The translations under genes were made by a program, and so were the position numbers. Shown in pieces: positions 1 to 7,580 of a DNA stretch of 64,000 nucleotides (the stretch's first letter is position 1; every line of letters begins with the position of its first letter). Source of the DNA: Candidatus Daviesbacteria bacterium (lineage in GTDB: Bacteria > Patescibacteria > Microgenomatia > Daviesbacterales > UBA10151); assembly GCA_028687915.1 (NCBI GenBank), contig JAQTZF010000001.1:434001-498000 (forward strand), in the 5' to 3' direction. The notes under the pieces are model-generated. The model searched no databases. It worked only from the letters and a program-made list of their open reading frames with translations, and was not told where the DNA came from.

Positions 1-281
1 GATTCTTTGGATAAATCATCCTTCATTGATTCTTCATCTGCTAGCTCTAAAGCATTATTAATTCTTTGTTCTAAGCTTTTTAAACTATTAAGTAATTTTT
101 GTTTTTGAGATAAAGAGCGCGAAACTTTTTGTGCTTGTTCTGAATCATTCCAAAATCCTGGCAAATTCATTTGATCTTCCAGTTGTTGGATTTCTTCTTG
201 GATTTTATCCCTATCAAATTGCTGAGAAATCTTACCAAATTTATTTTTTAGTTCTTGTAAACTATTTTTAATTTCTTCCAT
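1..281 (-). CDS. prfB: Peptide chain release factor 2, N-terminal part (runs off window)
   Basis: Release factor 2 recognises UGA and UAA stop codons on the ribosome. Only the first 93 residues are present; the tRNA-mimicry and GGQ domains lie beyond base 1. The visible part is the charged helical N-terminal domain, with the family signature PGFWND at residues 41-46 followed by EQAQKVSR at 48-55. The ATG at 281-279 is preceded by a TATAAT box ending 6 nt upstream, so the mRNA is probably leaderless. Many bacterial prfB genes need a +1 frameshift at an early TGA. Here the aligned site reads TTT GAT (Phe22-Asp23) in frame, so no frameshift is needed. Family assignment rests on the N-terminal signature only, but it is distinctive. 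Confidence 0.85.
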   Translation of the reverse strand, partial: MEEIKNSLQELKNKFGKISQQFDRDKIQEEIQQLEDQMNLPGFWNDSEQAQKVSRSLSQKQKLLNSLKSLEQRINNALELADEESMKDDLSKE

Positions 282-287
282 GGGTGA

Positions 288-293
288 ATTATA
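288..293 (-). promoter_or_regulatory. -10 box of prfB
   Basis: On the minus strand this reads TATAAT and ends 6 nt before the prfB ATG, so transcription would begin at or next to the start codon. I see no convincing -35 hexamer. No Shine-Dalgarno sequence fits between box and start. Confidence 0.5.
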
Positions 294-352
294 ACAATAA
301 TGGACTAATTAGTAAGATACTTCTACACTTTTCCGGTGAAAGACTATATATT

Positions 353-616
353 TTAAATTTTAGAATCTGGGGTAAGGATTGTTTCAGTTGGCCATCCATT
401 TTGATCTCTGTTTTCAAAATCAAAGCTTACTCTTCCATTTTCTGTTTCCATCGAAACAGTACCATTAATTACACCTGGTGTTCTTAATACTCCATAAAGT
501 GAAGTTAAATAAGTATCTTTGGTTGGATTAAGTTAGTTTTTAGCAGGAATTACTTCTTGATTGGCATCAGAAGAGGGATCCTTTTTTCTATCCAAGATTC
601 TTTTAAATATTTCCAT
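353..616 (-). pseudogene. Small hypothetical ORF interrupted by an in-frame TAA
   Basis: An 88-codon frame runs from ATG at 616 to TAA at 353, with a single internal TAA at 535-533 (codon 28). The first part begins MEIFKRILDRKKDPSSDANQ. The second part includes LYGVLRTPGVINGTVSMETE and ends TPDSKI. Both halves lie in exactly the same frame and look like ordinary coding sequence, so this is either a recent nonsense mutation, a sequencing error, or a 27-residue peptide followed by non-coding sequence. It lies upstream of prfB on the same strand, 71 nt away. A TATAAG box on the minus strand (631-626) ends 9 nt before its ATG. I do not recognise the family. Confidence 0.45.
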
Positions 617-664
617 ATTTTCTTACTTATAAGTTAACATCAGAAATCTAAAAAATCAAGAAAG

Positions 665-670
665 TATGCT
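665..670 (+). promoter_or_regulatory. Candidate -10 box for the tsaB unit
   Basis: TATGCT ends 11 nt before the ATG at 682. The same hexamer at the same distance precedes the minus-strand gene starting at 8746. No clear -35 is visible. Confidence 0.35.
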
Positions 671-681
671 AAAATTTGGGT

Positions 682-990
682 ATGATTCTGCACATTGATA
701 CTAAAGACAGAAAAGTTATTACAGTGTCCCTGAAAAAAGAGGGGGAAATTATAAAAAGTTTGAGTGAAGAAAATGAATATGGTTCACAAGTACTGTTGCC
801 TTTGATTACCAAATTACTGAAAAAAGAGAATATAGAATTTAAGGATTTAACTGCAGTAGAAGTGGAGGAGGGGCCTGGTTCTTTTACAGGACTTAAGGTT
901 GGTGCTTCTGTTGCTCAATCTTTAGGTTTTGCTTTAAATATTCCTGTAAATGGGAAGCTAAATGAACCTGTAACATTGAAATATACCTAG
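682..990 (+). CDS. tsaB: Short TsaB-like tRNA t6A biosynthesis protein
   Basis: TsaB is the scaffold partner of TsaD in forming threonylcarbamoyl-adenosine at position 37 of ANN-decoding tRNAs. The hallmark GPGSFTGLK lies at residues 64-72, after an actin-like N-terminal strand set beginning ILHIDTKDRKV. I chose the ATG at 682; an in-frame TTG at 676 would add two residues. The protein is only 102 residues, about half the usual length (roughly 230 in E. coli), so the second actin-like lobe is absent. The stop is clean and no continuation appears in other frames, so it is probably a natural minimal form. Its neighbours are unrelated to tRNA modification. The family call is sure; activity is inferred. 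Confidence 0.8.
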   Translation: MILHIDTKDRKVITVSLKKEGEIIKSLSEENEYGSQVLLPLITKLLKKENIEFKDLTAVEVEEGPGSFTGLKVGASVAQSLGFALNIPVNGKLNEPVTLKYT

Positions 991-997
991 GTGTAGG

Positions 998-1003
998 TAT
1001 AAA
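998..1003 (+). promoter_or_regulatory. -10 box of the CAP-protein unit
   Basis: TATAAA ends 6 nt before the ATG at 1010, matching the leaderless pattern seen at other unit heads in this window. Confidence 0.4.
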
Positions 1004-1009
1004 CTATAG

Positions 1010-1927
1010 ATGATGTTTAATAAAATTTCACATTATTTCATTCCACATCCTCAAACACATCAAAAAGCAAAACTTTTATCCTGGCAGTTTTTAGTTATTT
1101 ATATATTATTTTTTATTTTAATTAGAGTTGGTTTAGATATAGTTGCTATTTATAAGCCAGGAACTTTAGGTGTTAGTGCAGAGTTAAGTGTTGAAAAAAT
1201 AATTGAAGACACCAACAGAGAAAGACAAAAAAATGGGCTTGCACCTGTTACTTATAACAGTGCATTATCAGAAGCAGCTAAAATGAAGGCTCAAAATATG
1301 TTTGCTGAAAATTATTGGGCTCATTTTGCACCAAGTGGTAAAGATCCCTGGGGCTTTATGAGAGATGCTGGTTATAGATTTTCTTATGCAGGAGAAAATT
1401 TGGCAAGAAACTTTTCTAATTCAGAAGATGTAGTAAGCGCCTGGATGGCTTCTCCAACTCATCGTGAGAATCTTTTAAATTCAAAATATCAGGATATTGG
1501 TATAGCTATTGAAGATGGAATATTACAAGGTCAAAAAACTACCCTGGTAGTACAAATGTTTGGACATCCATACCAAGCAATAGCAGCCCAGCCTCAGGCA
1601 CTCCCTCAACCTAAATCAGAAGTTCAGGTTATTGCAGATGTACAAATAGAGCCAACTATTGTTCCGCAAGTTCCAAGCAGTAAAGAGATTGCGGTTGCCG
1701 GAACTCAAAAAGAACCAGTTTCAAATGCTGTTTTTGATCCTGCTACAATAATGAGAGTTGCTGGATTCAGTTTGCTTGTGTTTATTTCCATATTACTCTT
1801 AATAGATTTCCTGGTACTGCGAAGAAGAGGAGTGTTTCGCTTATCTTCTGCACATGTTGCTCATCTTAGCTTTTTGGCTTTGACTGGAGCATCAACAATA
1901 TTTGCTAAGGTAGGAGAAATATTATGA
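1010..1927 (+). CDS. Membrane-anchored CAP/SCP-domain protein
   Basis: This 305-residue protein has one N-terminal membrane segment (about 25-45), an extracytoplasmic CAP (SCP/PR-1-like) domain (about 58-188), a Pro/Gln/Val-rich linker (about 190-240), and two C-terminal membrane segments (about 246-266 and 280-300). CAP family marks are H105 in the AHFAPSGKDPW motif, E129 in GENLA, and H151 and E153 in PTHRENLLNSKY, which together form the usual His/Glu cavity. Bacterial CAP proteins are secreted or surface proteins of poorly known role; some have been linked to cell-wall or lipid interactions. An ATG three bases downstream (1013) is an equally good start. The stop overlaps the next gene as ATGA, implying co-translation. 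Confidence 0.85.
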   Translation: MMFNKISHYFIPHPQTHQKAKLLSWQFLVIYILFFILIRVGLDIVAIYKPGTLGVSAELSVEKIIEDTNRERQKNGLAPVTYNSALSEAAKMKAQNMFAENYWAHFAPSGKDPWGFMRDAGYRFSYAGENLARNFSNSEDVVSAWMASPTHRENLLNSKYQDIGIAIEDGILQGQKTTLVVQMFGHPYQAIAAQPQALPQPKSEVQVIADVQIEPTIVPQVPSSKEIAVAGTQKEPVSNAVFDPATIMRVAGFSLLVFISILLLIDFLVLRRRGVFRLSSAHVAHLSFLALTGASTIFAKVGEIL

Positions 1928-2184
1928 ACATATTAAAATTTATTAAAAAAATAGATCTCAGTTGGTTATTTCTTATTACTACACCAATATTTGTGATTGC
2001 CTTATTTTGGTTTAGGTTTACACCAAGTGTGGAGTTTATTATTTTCTTTATAGCTACATGTTTTTATTTGACTTTAGCTTTAATTCATCATTTTTATCAA
2101 AAAACTTTAATATTAGAGATTGTGATAGAATACATTTTAATCAGTGTTTTAGCTTTGATTATTATACAAAGCTTGATTTTATAG
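1924..2184 (+). CDS. Small three-helix membrane protein, unknown
   Basis: This is an 86-residue, very hydrophobic protein with about three membrane segments (roughly 13-32, 35-55 and 62-85) and a short basic N-terminus. Its ATG overlaps the stop of the CAP-protein gene as ATGA, so the two are very likely translated together and may form one membrane unit. No catalytic motif is visible and I do not recognise a family. Confidence 0.65.
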   Translation: MNILKFIKKIDLSWLFLITTPIFVIALFWFRFTPSVEFIIFFIATCFYLTLALIHHFYQKTLILEIVIEYILISVLALIIIQSLIL

Positions 2185-2194
2185 GGCTTAATTT

Positions 2195-2731
2195 ATGGAT
2201 GATATTTTTCAAAAAACAGGTATCGCAGGAGTTTATTTAATCAATCGTCCGGTATACCCTGATGACCGTGGATTTTTTCATGAAACATTTAGAAAAAATG
2301 AATTAGAAGAAATAATTGGTGAGAAGTTTGATATTGTGCAGCAAAATCATTCACGTTCAGTAAAAAATACTTTAAGGGGAATTCATGTGGCACCATGGTC
2401 AAAGTTGATCTATGTTCCCCGGGGAAAGGTACAACAAGTGGTTGTAGATTTAAGAAAGGATTCACCAGATTTTGGTAAGTGGATTTCAGTAACTTTAGGA
2501 GAAGAAAATAAATCTGCATTATTTGTTCCGCCTGGATGTGGGAATGCATTTTTAGTTTTAAGTGAGGAATGTGATTATACTTATTTAGTTACTGATTATT
2601 GGGCACCAGGTAAAGAATTAAGTGTAATATGGAATGATAGTGATTTAAAAATTGATTGGCAGGTTCAAGACCCGGTACTCTCAGAAAAAGATCAACAAAA
2701 TCCAACCCTCAAAGATTTTAAAAATTCATGA
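2195..2731 (+). CDS. rfbC: RmlC-like nucleotide-sugar 3,5-epimerase (cupin)
   Basis: This 178-residue single-domain cupin belongs to the dTDP-4-dehydrorhamnose 3,5-epimerase family, which inverts C3 and C5 of a 4-keto-6-deoxy sugar nucleotide. Conserved elements are TLRGIH (R61, H64, with H64 the expected base), K70 in SKLIYV, VVVDLR at 83-87, and WND at 146-148. Two family positions are altered. The usual GFAHGF loop reads GCGNAF at 114-119, so His is replaced by Asn117. The usual paired Tyr in the following strand is Tyr135-Trp136. The next two genes are an RmlD-like reductase (overlapping by 4 nt) and GDP-mannose 4,6-dehydratase. No RmlA or RmlB is in view, so the true substrate could be dTDP- or GDP-linked. 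Confidence 0.8.
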   Translation: MDDIFQKTGIAGVYLINRPVYPDDRGFFHETFRKNELEEIIGEKFDIVQQNHSRSVKNTLRGIHVAPWSKLIYVPRGKVQQVVVDLRKDSPDFGKWISVTLGEENKSALFVPPGCGNAFLVLSEECDYTYLVTDYWAPGKELSVIWNDSDLKIDWQVQDPVLSEKDQQNPTLKDFKNS

Positions 2732-3609
2732 AACAAAAGCTTCTAATTTTTGGTGGAGCAGGGCTTATTGGTTCAAAATTTATTGAGAAGTATAAAGATT
2801 ATTTTGAAATTGATGCTCCAACAATTGATGAGCTGGATATTTTAAACAAACCCGTTGTTACAGAATACATTAAAAATTCTGGGGCAAACCTATTAATTAA
2901 TTATGCAGCATATACAGATGTAGATAAAGCAGAAGCAGAGAAGGGAAATAAAGAAGGGATTGTTTATAGATTAAATTCTGAAATTGTTAAAGATCTTTGT
3001 GAAATTTGTAAACCTTTAAATATGCATTATATTCATTTTTCTACAGACTATGTTTTTGATGGTGAAAAAGCAGACAGCCCTTATACAGAAGAAGATAAAC
3101 CAAATCCATTAAGCTGGTATGGTGAAACTAAATATTTTGCTGAACAATTTATTTTAGAAAGTAATGTAAAAAGTACCATAATCAGAACCTCAATGCCATT
3201 TTCTTCGCATTTTGATTTAAAACAGGATATAGCTAGGATTTTCTTAAAACTTCTAAAAGACAACCAGGAAATAGTTGCTATCAATGATCAGATGGTAACT
3301 CCTGTTTTTGTTGATGATTTGGCAAATGCTTTAAAAACTTTAATAGAGGAAAAGGAAGAGGGTATCTATCATGTTGTTTGTTCAAACTACACGACACCTT
3401 TTGATTTAGCAAAAATAATTGCAGAAAAATTTGGATTAGACAGCTCCTTAGTTAAGCCTACAGAAATTGCTGAATATAATAAAACAAGAGAAGCAAAAAG
3501 GTCTAAATATGGCTGGATGAGTGTTAAAAAGTTTGAAAATAGGTTTGGTAAGGGAATTTTACACAGTGTTGAAGAAAGTATTGACCTATTCAAACAACAA
3601 ATAGTATGA
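2728..3609 (+). CDS. rfbD: RmlD-like 4-keto-sugar nucleotide reductase (SDR)
   Basis: This 293-residue extended short-chain dehydrogenase is of the RmlD substrate-binding type, which reduces the 4-keto group of a sugar nucleotide with NAD(P)H. The nucleotide loop is GGAGLIGS at 9-16. The subfamily motif STDYVFDG is at 105-112, followed by EDKPNPLSWYGETK with the catalytic Tyr131 and Lys135. Length matches the family. The ATG overlaps the stop of the epimerase gene as ATGA, so the two enzymes are likely made in equal amounts. A GDP-mannose dehydratase follows after 13 nt. dTDP-L-rhamnose synthesis is the default reading; reduction of a GDP-4-keto-6-deoxy sugar is an alternative suggested by context. 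Confidence 0.8.
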   Translation: MKQKLLIFGGAGLIGSKFIEKYKDYFEIDAPTIDELDILNKPVVTEYIKNSGANLLINYAAYTDVDKAEAEKGNKEGIVYRLNSEIVKDLCEICKPLNMHYIHFSTDYVFDGEKADSPYTEEDKPNPLSWYGETKYFAEQFILESNVKSTIIRTSMPFSSHFDLKQDIARIFLKLLKDNQEIVAINDQMVTPVFVDDLANALKTLIEEKEEGIYHVVCSNYTTPFDLAKIIAEKFGLDSSLVKPTEIAEYNKTREAKRSKYGWMSVKKFENRFGKGILHSVEESIDLFKQQIV

Positions 3610-3622
3610 TCTAAAACAGTCA

Positions 3623-4639
3623 ATGAAAAAAGCTTTAATTACCGGAATTACAGGGCAGGATGGATCTTTTTTAACTGAGTTACTTTTAAAAAAAGGTTAT
3701 GAGGTAGCAGGATTTATCAGAAGCAATAGTACAGGAAGTTTGGGAAATGTAACTCACCTTCGTGATGAACTTCAATTTTACCGGGGCAGTTTAGATGATG
3801 AAAGATCTATTGAAGAAGCTTTAATGGATTTTAAACCAGATGAAATTTATAATTTAGGAGCAGAAGCAGCCCCATTTGATTCTTTTAGAAGACCAGTTTA
3901 TACCTCAGATATTAATGCTTTGGGTCCACTGCGTGTATTTGAAGCAGCTCACAGATTACAAAAGTCTTTGGATAAAAAAATTAAAATTTATCAGGCTTCT
4001 ACTTCAGAAATGTTTGGAGCACCTACAGAAATTCCTCAAAATGAGAACACTTCTTTTAAACCAAATAATCCTTATGGGGTAGCAAAATTATTTGCTCATT
4101 ATAATGCCAGAATTTTACGTGAAGGCACACAAAATATGTTTATTTGTTGTGGAATATTATTTAATCATGAAAGTCCAAGAAGAGGGATGCAGTATGTAAC
4201 CAGAAAAGTTACAGTAGCTGTGGCTTGTATAGTTAATAAAGTTAAAGATCCACCATTAAATGAATTAGGGGAACCAATAATTACTTCAGATTGGAAAATC
4301 CAAATGGGGAATTTGGATGCCAAAAGAGATTGGGGATATGCAAAAGAATATGTAGAAGCTATGCAGATCATGATGCAACAAGATAAGCCAGATGATTTTG
4401 TGATAGCTACAGGAGAAACTCACAGTATCAAAGATTTACTGGAAGCAGCATTTTCTCATGTAGGATTAAATTGGGAGGATCATGTAATAACAAATCCTTC
4501 ATTAGTCAGACCTTTAGAAACAGGTCCTCTTTGTGGGAATGCAGAAAAAGCTAAAAAAGTATTAGGTTGGGAACCTAAAACAAGTTTTAAACAATTAGTT
4601 GGGTTAATGGTAGACTCAGACCTCGCCAAATTTTCTTGA
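3623..4639 (+). CDS. gmd: GDP-mannose 4,6-dehydratase
   Basis: The enzyme converts GDP-D-mannose to GDP-4-dehydro-6-deoxy-D-mannose, the precursor of GDP-fucose, GDP-D-rhamnose, colitose and perosamine. The NADP loop GITGQDGS is at 8-15. The catalytic Thr127/Glu129 sit in ASTSEMFG and Tyr151/Lys155 in NPYGVAKLFA. The strongly family-specific stretches FNHESPRRG, NLDAKRDWGYAKEYVEAM and DDFVIATGETHS are all present. At 338 residues it is slightly shorter than most family members. It is the last gene of the unit and is followed by a probable terminator whose stem begins inside the final codons. Confidence 0.93.
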   Translation: MKKALITGITGQDGSFLTELLLKKGYEVAGFIRSNSTGSLGNVTHLRDELQFYRGSLDDERSIEEALMDFKPDEIYNLGAEAAPFDSFRRPVYTSDINALGPLRVFEAAHRLQKSLDKKIKIYQASTSEMFGAPTEIPQNENTSFKPNNPYGVAKLFAHYNARILREGTQNMFICCGILFNHESPRRGMQYVTRKVTVAVACIVNKVKDPPLNELGEPIITSDWKIQMGNLDAKRDWGYAKEYVEAMQIMMQQDKPDDFVIATGETHSIKDLLEAAFSHVGLNWEDHVITNPSLVRPLETGPLCGNAEKAKKVLGWEPKTSFKQLVGLMVDSDLAKFS

Positions 4640-4679
4640 ACCAACTTCTCTTAGAATTTTTTGGTCGAGTATTTTTTTT
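4622..4679 (+). terminator. Probable intrinsic terminator after gmd
   Basis: CTCGCCAAA at 4622-4630 pairs with TTTGG plus CGAG at 4660-4669, with one bulged T at 4665. An eight-T run follows at 4672-4679. The loop is long (29 nt), so strength is uncertain. The stem overlaps the last codons of gmd. It separates the nucleotide-sugar genes from the ATPase gene, which has its own promoter. Confidence 0.4.
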
Positions 4680-4699
4680 CATAAACTAATTTAATAAAG

Positions 4700-4705
4700 T
4701 ATAAT
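4700..4705 (+). promoter_or_regulatory. -10 box of the ATPase gene
   Basis: A perfect TATAAT ends 6 nt before the ATG at 4712. The predicted start of transcription therefore falls on the start codon. No good -35 match is seen. Confidence 0.55.
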
Positions 4706-4711
4706 AACCGC

Positions 4712-6310
4712 ATGACTATTAAGAAATCTGATTATGCTCAAATAATTGGAAATATAAACATAGGAAACTCTATTGCAGAAGACGATTTTTTATTAGAGTC
4801 TGCAAGAGTTGAAACGCCGGTGTTTAAAGGTGTTATTGAAGATAAGTATGATATAGTTTTGGGTAGAAAAGGTGCAGGAAAAACTGCAATATTTAAGTTA
4901 GTAAACCTTTTGTCAGAACATTTGTTGAGCAGAGACAATTTAGTAATATTAAGTGGAGTAAATAGTTCCGGTGAATCATTGTTTAATAAATTTAAAGAAC
5001 AATTTAAAGATTATAGCGAAGAAGACTTTGAAAATTTTTGGAAACTGTACTTTATTAATTTAATTTATAATCAATTTCTTAAAGAGCCTAAATTTGAGAA
5101 GAAACTGGAAACTTGCGAGAAGGAGATCAAAGATTTTAAAAGTGCTTGCTATAAAGCAGGAATTCCCGATATTAAAAGCATACAAGGAATGCAAGCTATA
5201 CTGGCTTGGTCTGTAAATGCGTTAAAGTCAGTTAAGTTAAAAGTTCCTATATCTTATGATGCAAAAAATCAAACATTATTTGCCCTTCCTGAATTAAAGA
5301 TTGAAAAGGGTGTCAATAAGGAAGATGGTTTATCAGAAACTAAATCTTTATATGTGCATGATATAGGTTTTGCTCTTGGGAAAATTCTTCATAAAAGTGG
5401 TTTTCATATATGGATTATATTGGATAGACTTGATGAGGTTTTTGATAGATACTCTGCAGAGGAATTTAATGGTTTAAGAGGCTTATTAAGAGCTTATAAG
5501 AGTTTTGACATCGGAGTTGAAGGTAATTTTCGGATAAAACTTTTTTTAAGAGATGACATCAAGTCTTTCTTAACAGATGCTAAGTCATATGAAAAACATT
5601 TCCCTAAAAAAGAATTACCTCCTTTGGTAGCAGCTACGCATATATTTTCAAAGGAATCACCAACACTAAGTTGGTCAGAAGATGAAATTGAGCAGTTAAT
5701 ATTAAATAGGTTATTGCTTGGACTAAATATTCAGCTAAGAGATTATTTGGGAATTAATGAAAAATATGTCGGTTTAAAAAAGAGTGAGATCGATAAAAAA
5801 CTAGAAGAAGAATTAAGAAATAAACAATCCCGTAAAGAATATTGGAACAAGATATTTCCTTCTAAAATATCTTCAACCGATTCCTCTTTAAAGTGGATTT
5901 TTTCTCATCTTAAAGATTCAAATGATATAGTTACTCCACGTTCAGTGATTGATATGTTAGAAGGAGCAATAAACTTCCAAAAACAAAAAATGCAAACAGA
6001 TTTTCAGGATTCTTCTGTTGTATTTCCAATTGAGTCTATTAAAGCAGGTTTAGACATTGCTTCAGAACATAAACTTCTAAAGGATATATATAATGAATTC
6101 CCTAAAGAACAAGGATATATTAAACTTTTAAGTAAAGAAGGTCAGTTTAAGCTTTCTAAATCAGACCTCGAAAGACTTTTTGGAAAAGATTGGGAAAATA
6201 TTGTTACCACCTTACGAAAGATAGGAATTCTTAGATATGTGAAAAATTCAGAGGAGTTTAGAATTGTTCACCTATTTCGCCCGGCCTTGGGAGTTAGTTA
6301 TAGATATTAG
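4712..6310 (+). CDS. P-loop ATPase resembling the Sll1717 family
   Basis: This 532-residue soluble NTPase has Walker A GRKGAGKT at 51-58 and Walker B IWIILDRLDE at 233-242 with an acidic pair. A sensor-like FLRDDI at 278-283 closely fits the Sll1717-type P-loop ATPases, relatives of KAP/STAND NTPases. The C-terminal third (about 400-530) is helical and may hold a winged-helix-like segment, ending in a FRIVHLFRP stretch. No membrane segments are seen. It stands alone between a terminator and its own leaderless promoter, inside an otherwise purely sugar-related region, so it looks like an inserted accessory gene. Related ATPases occur in defence contexts, but no effector partner is adjacent, so its role stays open. 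Family placement is from memory of motifs. Confidence 0.65.
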   Translation: MTIKKSDYAQIIGNINIGNSIAEDDFLLESARVETPVFKGVIEDKYDIVLGRKGAGKTAIFKLVNLLSEHLLSRDNLVILSGVNSSGESLFNKFKEQFKDYSEEDFENFWKLYFINLIYNQFLKEPKFEKKLETCEKEIKDFKSACYKAGIPDIKSIQGMQAILAWSVNALKSVKLKVPISYDAKNQTLFALPELKIEKGVNKEDGLSETKSLYVHDIGFALGKILHKSGFHIWIILDRLDEVFDRYSAEEFNGLRGLLRAYKSFDIGVEGNFRIKLFLRDDIKSFLTDAKSYEKHFPKKELPPLVAATHIFSKESPTLSWSEDEIEQLILNRLLLGLNIQLRDYLGINEKYVGLKKSEIDKKLEEELRNKQSRKEYWNKIFPSKISSTDSSLKWIFSHLKDSNDIVTPRSVIDMLEGAINFQKQKMQTDFQDSSVVFPIESIKAGLDIASEHKLLKDIYNEFPKEQGYIKLLSKEGQFKLSKSDLERLFGKDWENIVTTLRKIGILRYVKNSEEFRIVHLFRPALGVSYRY

Positions 6311-6398
6311 ATAGTCGAAAGGTATGGTGTTATGTATTGTCAAAAGTTATTCCTTCATCTACAATCGATCAAGGTCCTTAAAAATCCAGTAATAGAAA

Positions 6399-7580
6399 AT
6401 GAAAAAAGCGGTAATCCTACTTTATACCTATAATGAAAAAGAAAATCTTGAAAAATTTGTTGGTGAGGTTTTAAATCAAGAAAAACACTCTGATGGATGG
6501 AATTTTGAAATATTAATAGCTGACAGCTCTTCTCCAGATGGCACATTTGAAATAGCAAAAAGACTTGCTAAAAATAATCCTAAAATTCATGCAATTACTG
6601 TAGGAAAGGGATTGGGGGTAGCAGTTATTGAAGGTCATCAATACTCTATAAAACATTTAAAGCCAGATGCTTTGGTTCAACTTGATGCTGATGGACAAGC
6701 TAAAGCTGATGTTGTCCCAAGACTTTTAAAAACAATTGATGAAGGTTATAACCTTGCCCTTGGTTCAAGATTTGTTAAGGGTGGAAAAAATGATTTAACA
6801 CTCTTGCGAAGAATTTTTACCTGGGGGTCTTGTACCTTTTCCCGTTTAATAATGGGCCCTTTGGATATACAGGAATTTACAAATTCCGCCAGGGCATTTA
6901 CCCCGGAATTATTTAATAAAATTAATTTAAAAAGACTTCCCTGGAGGGAACAATCTTATATTATTCAACCTGCTTTTTTAAATGAAGCAGTTTTGGCTGG
7001 TGCAAAATACAAAGAAGTTCCTCTTTATTTTAAAAATAGGGAAGAGGGGTATTCAAAAAATAAAGTCTTTAACTATACCTATGATGTAATTACTTATTCA
7101 ATAGATGCTAGACTCCGAAAATGGGGTTTTAATGGTAATTTTTTTAGAATGTCCAGAAGGGCAAAGACTTTTATTAAGTTTGGGATTGTAGGAGTTACCG
7201 GAACTATTGTTGATTTTGCCTTTTATAAAATATTTATCAATGGATTTGATTTTAATCCTGCAACAGCCAAGGGGTTTTCTGCAGAAATTGCAGTAGTTAA
7301 TAATTTTATCTGGAATAATTTTTGGACTTTTAAATATAGAAAAACAAAAACCAATTTAGGGCAAAAATTCCTTATTTTTAATCTGGTCAGTGTAGGAGGA
7401 ATTGTAATAGGTGTTTTGATTGTTAAATTATTGGATATGACCTTTGGAAGTGGATATGTTTATATTTTAGGAAGACATATTGCCTATAATAACTTTTATT
7501 TCTTTGCCACAATCCCACCTGTGATGATTTGGAACTTTGTAGCAAATCACCTTATAACCTGGAAAAACAAAGAAGATTAA
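6399..7580 (+). CDS. Polyprenyl-phosphate sugar synthase (GT2) fused to GtrA domain
   Basis: The N-terminal half (about 1-240) is a DPM1-like GT2 transferase with YTYNEKEN at 9-16, DSSSPDGT at 42-49 and the metal-binding LDADGQ at 95-100. Such enzymes move a hexose from a nucleotide sugar to polyprenyl phosphate on the cytoplasmic face. The C-terminal part (about 255-390) is a four-helix GtrA-like domain with KFGIVGVTGTIVDF and VNNFIWNNFWTFKY; GtrA proteins are thought to flip the resulting lipid-linked sugar. Fusion therefore couples synthesis to translocation. The stop overlaps the stop of the convergent gene downstream by 4 bp. The upstream 88-nt gap has no convincing promoter. Confidence 0.85.
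   Translation: MKKAVILLYTYNEKENLEKFVGEVLNQEKHSDGWNFEILIADSSSPDGTFEIAKRLAKNNPKIHAITVGKGLGVAVIEGHQYSIKHLKPDALVQLDADGQAKADVVPRLLKTIDEGYNLALGSRFVKGGKNDLTLLRRIFTWGSCTFSRLIMGPLDIQEFTNSARAFTPELFNKINLKRLPWREQSYIIQPAFLNEAVLAGAKYKEVPLYFKNREEGYSKNKVFNYTYDVITYSIDARLRKWGFNGNFFRMSRRAKTFIKFGIVGVTGTIVDFAFYKIFINGFDFNPATAKGFSAEIAVVNNFIWNNFWTFKYRKTKTNLGQKFLIFNLVSVGGIVIGVLIVKLLDMTFGSGYVYILGRHIAYNNFYFFATIPPVMIWNFVANHLITWKNKED

Noticed and set aside
284..487. 67-codon plus-strand frame upstream of tsaB
   Set aside because: It overlaps the minus-strand interrupted ORF and the prfB promoter, has unnatural composition for this genome (many Cys, Trp, Ser) and no recognisable motif.
533..535. Read-through or recoding of the internal TAA in the small minus-strand ORF
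   Set aside because: TAA is the normal stop of many genes here and no recoding signal is visible; a mutation or sequence error is simpler.
3387..3623. Minus-strand frames opposite the RmlD-like, GT2 and other genes
   Set aside because: They are shadows of strongly conserved plus-strand proteins and carry no motif of their own.
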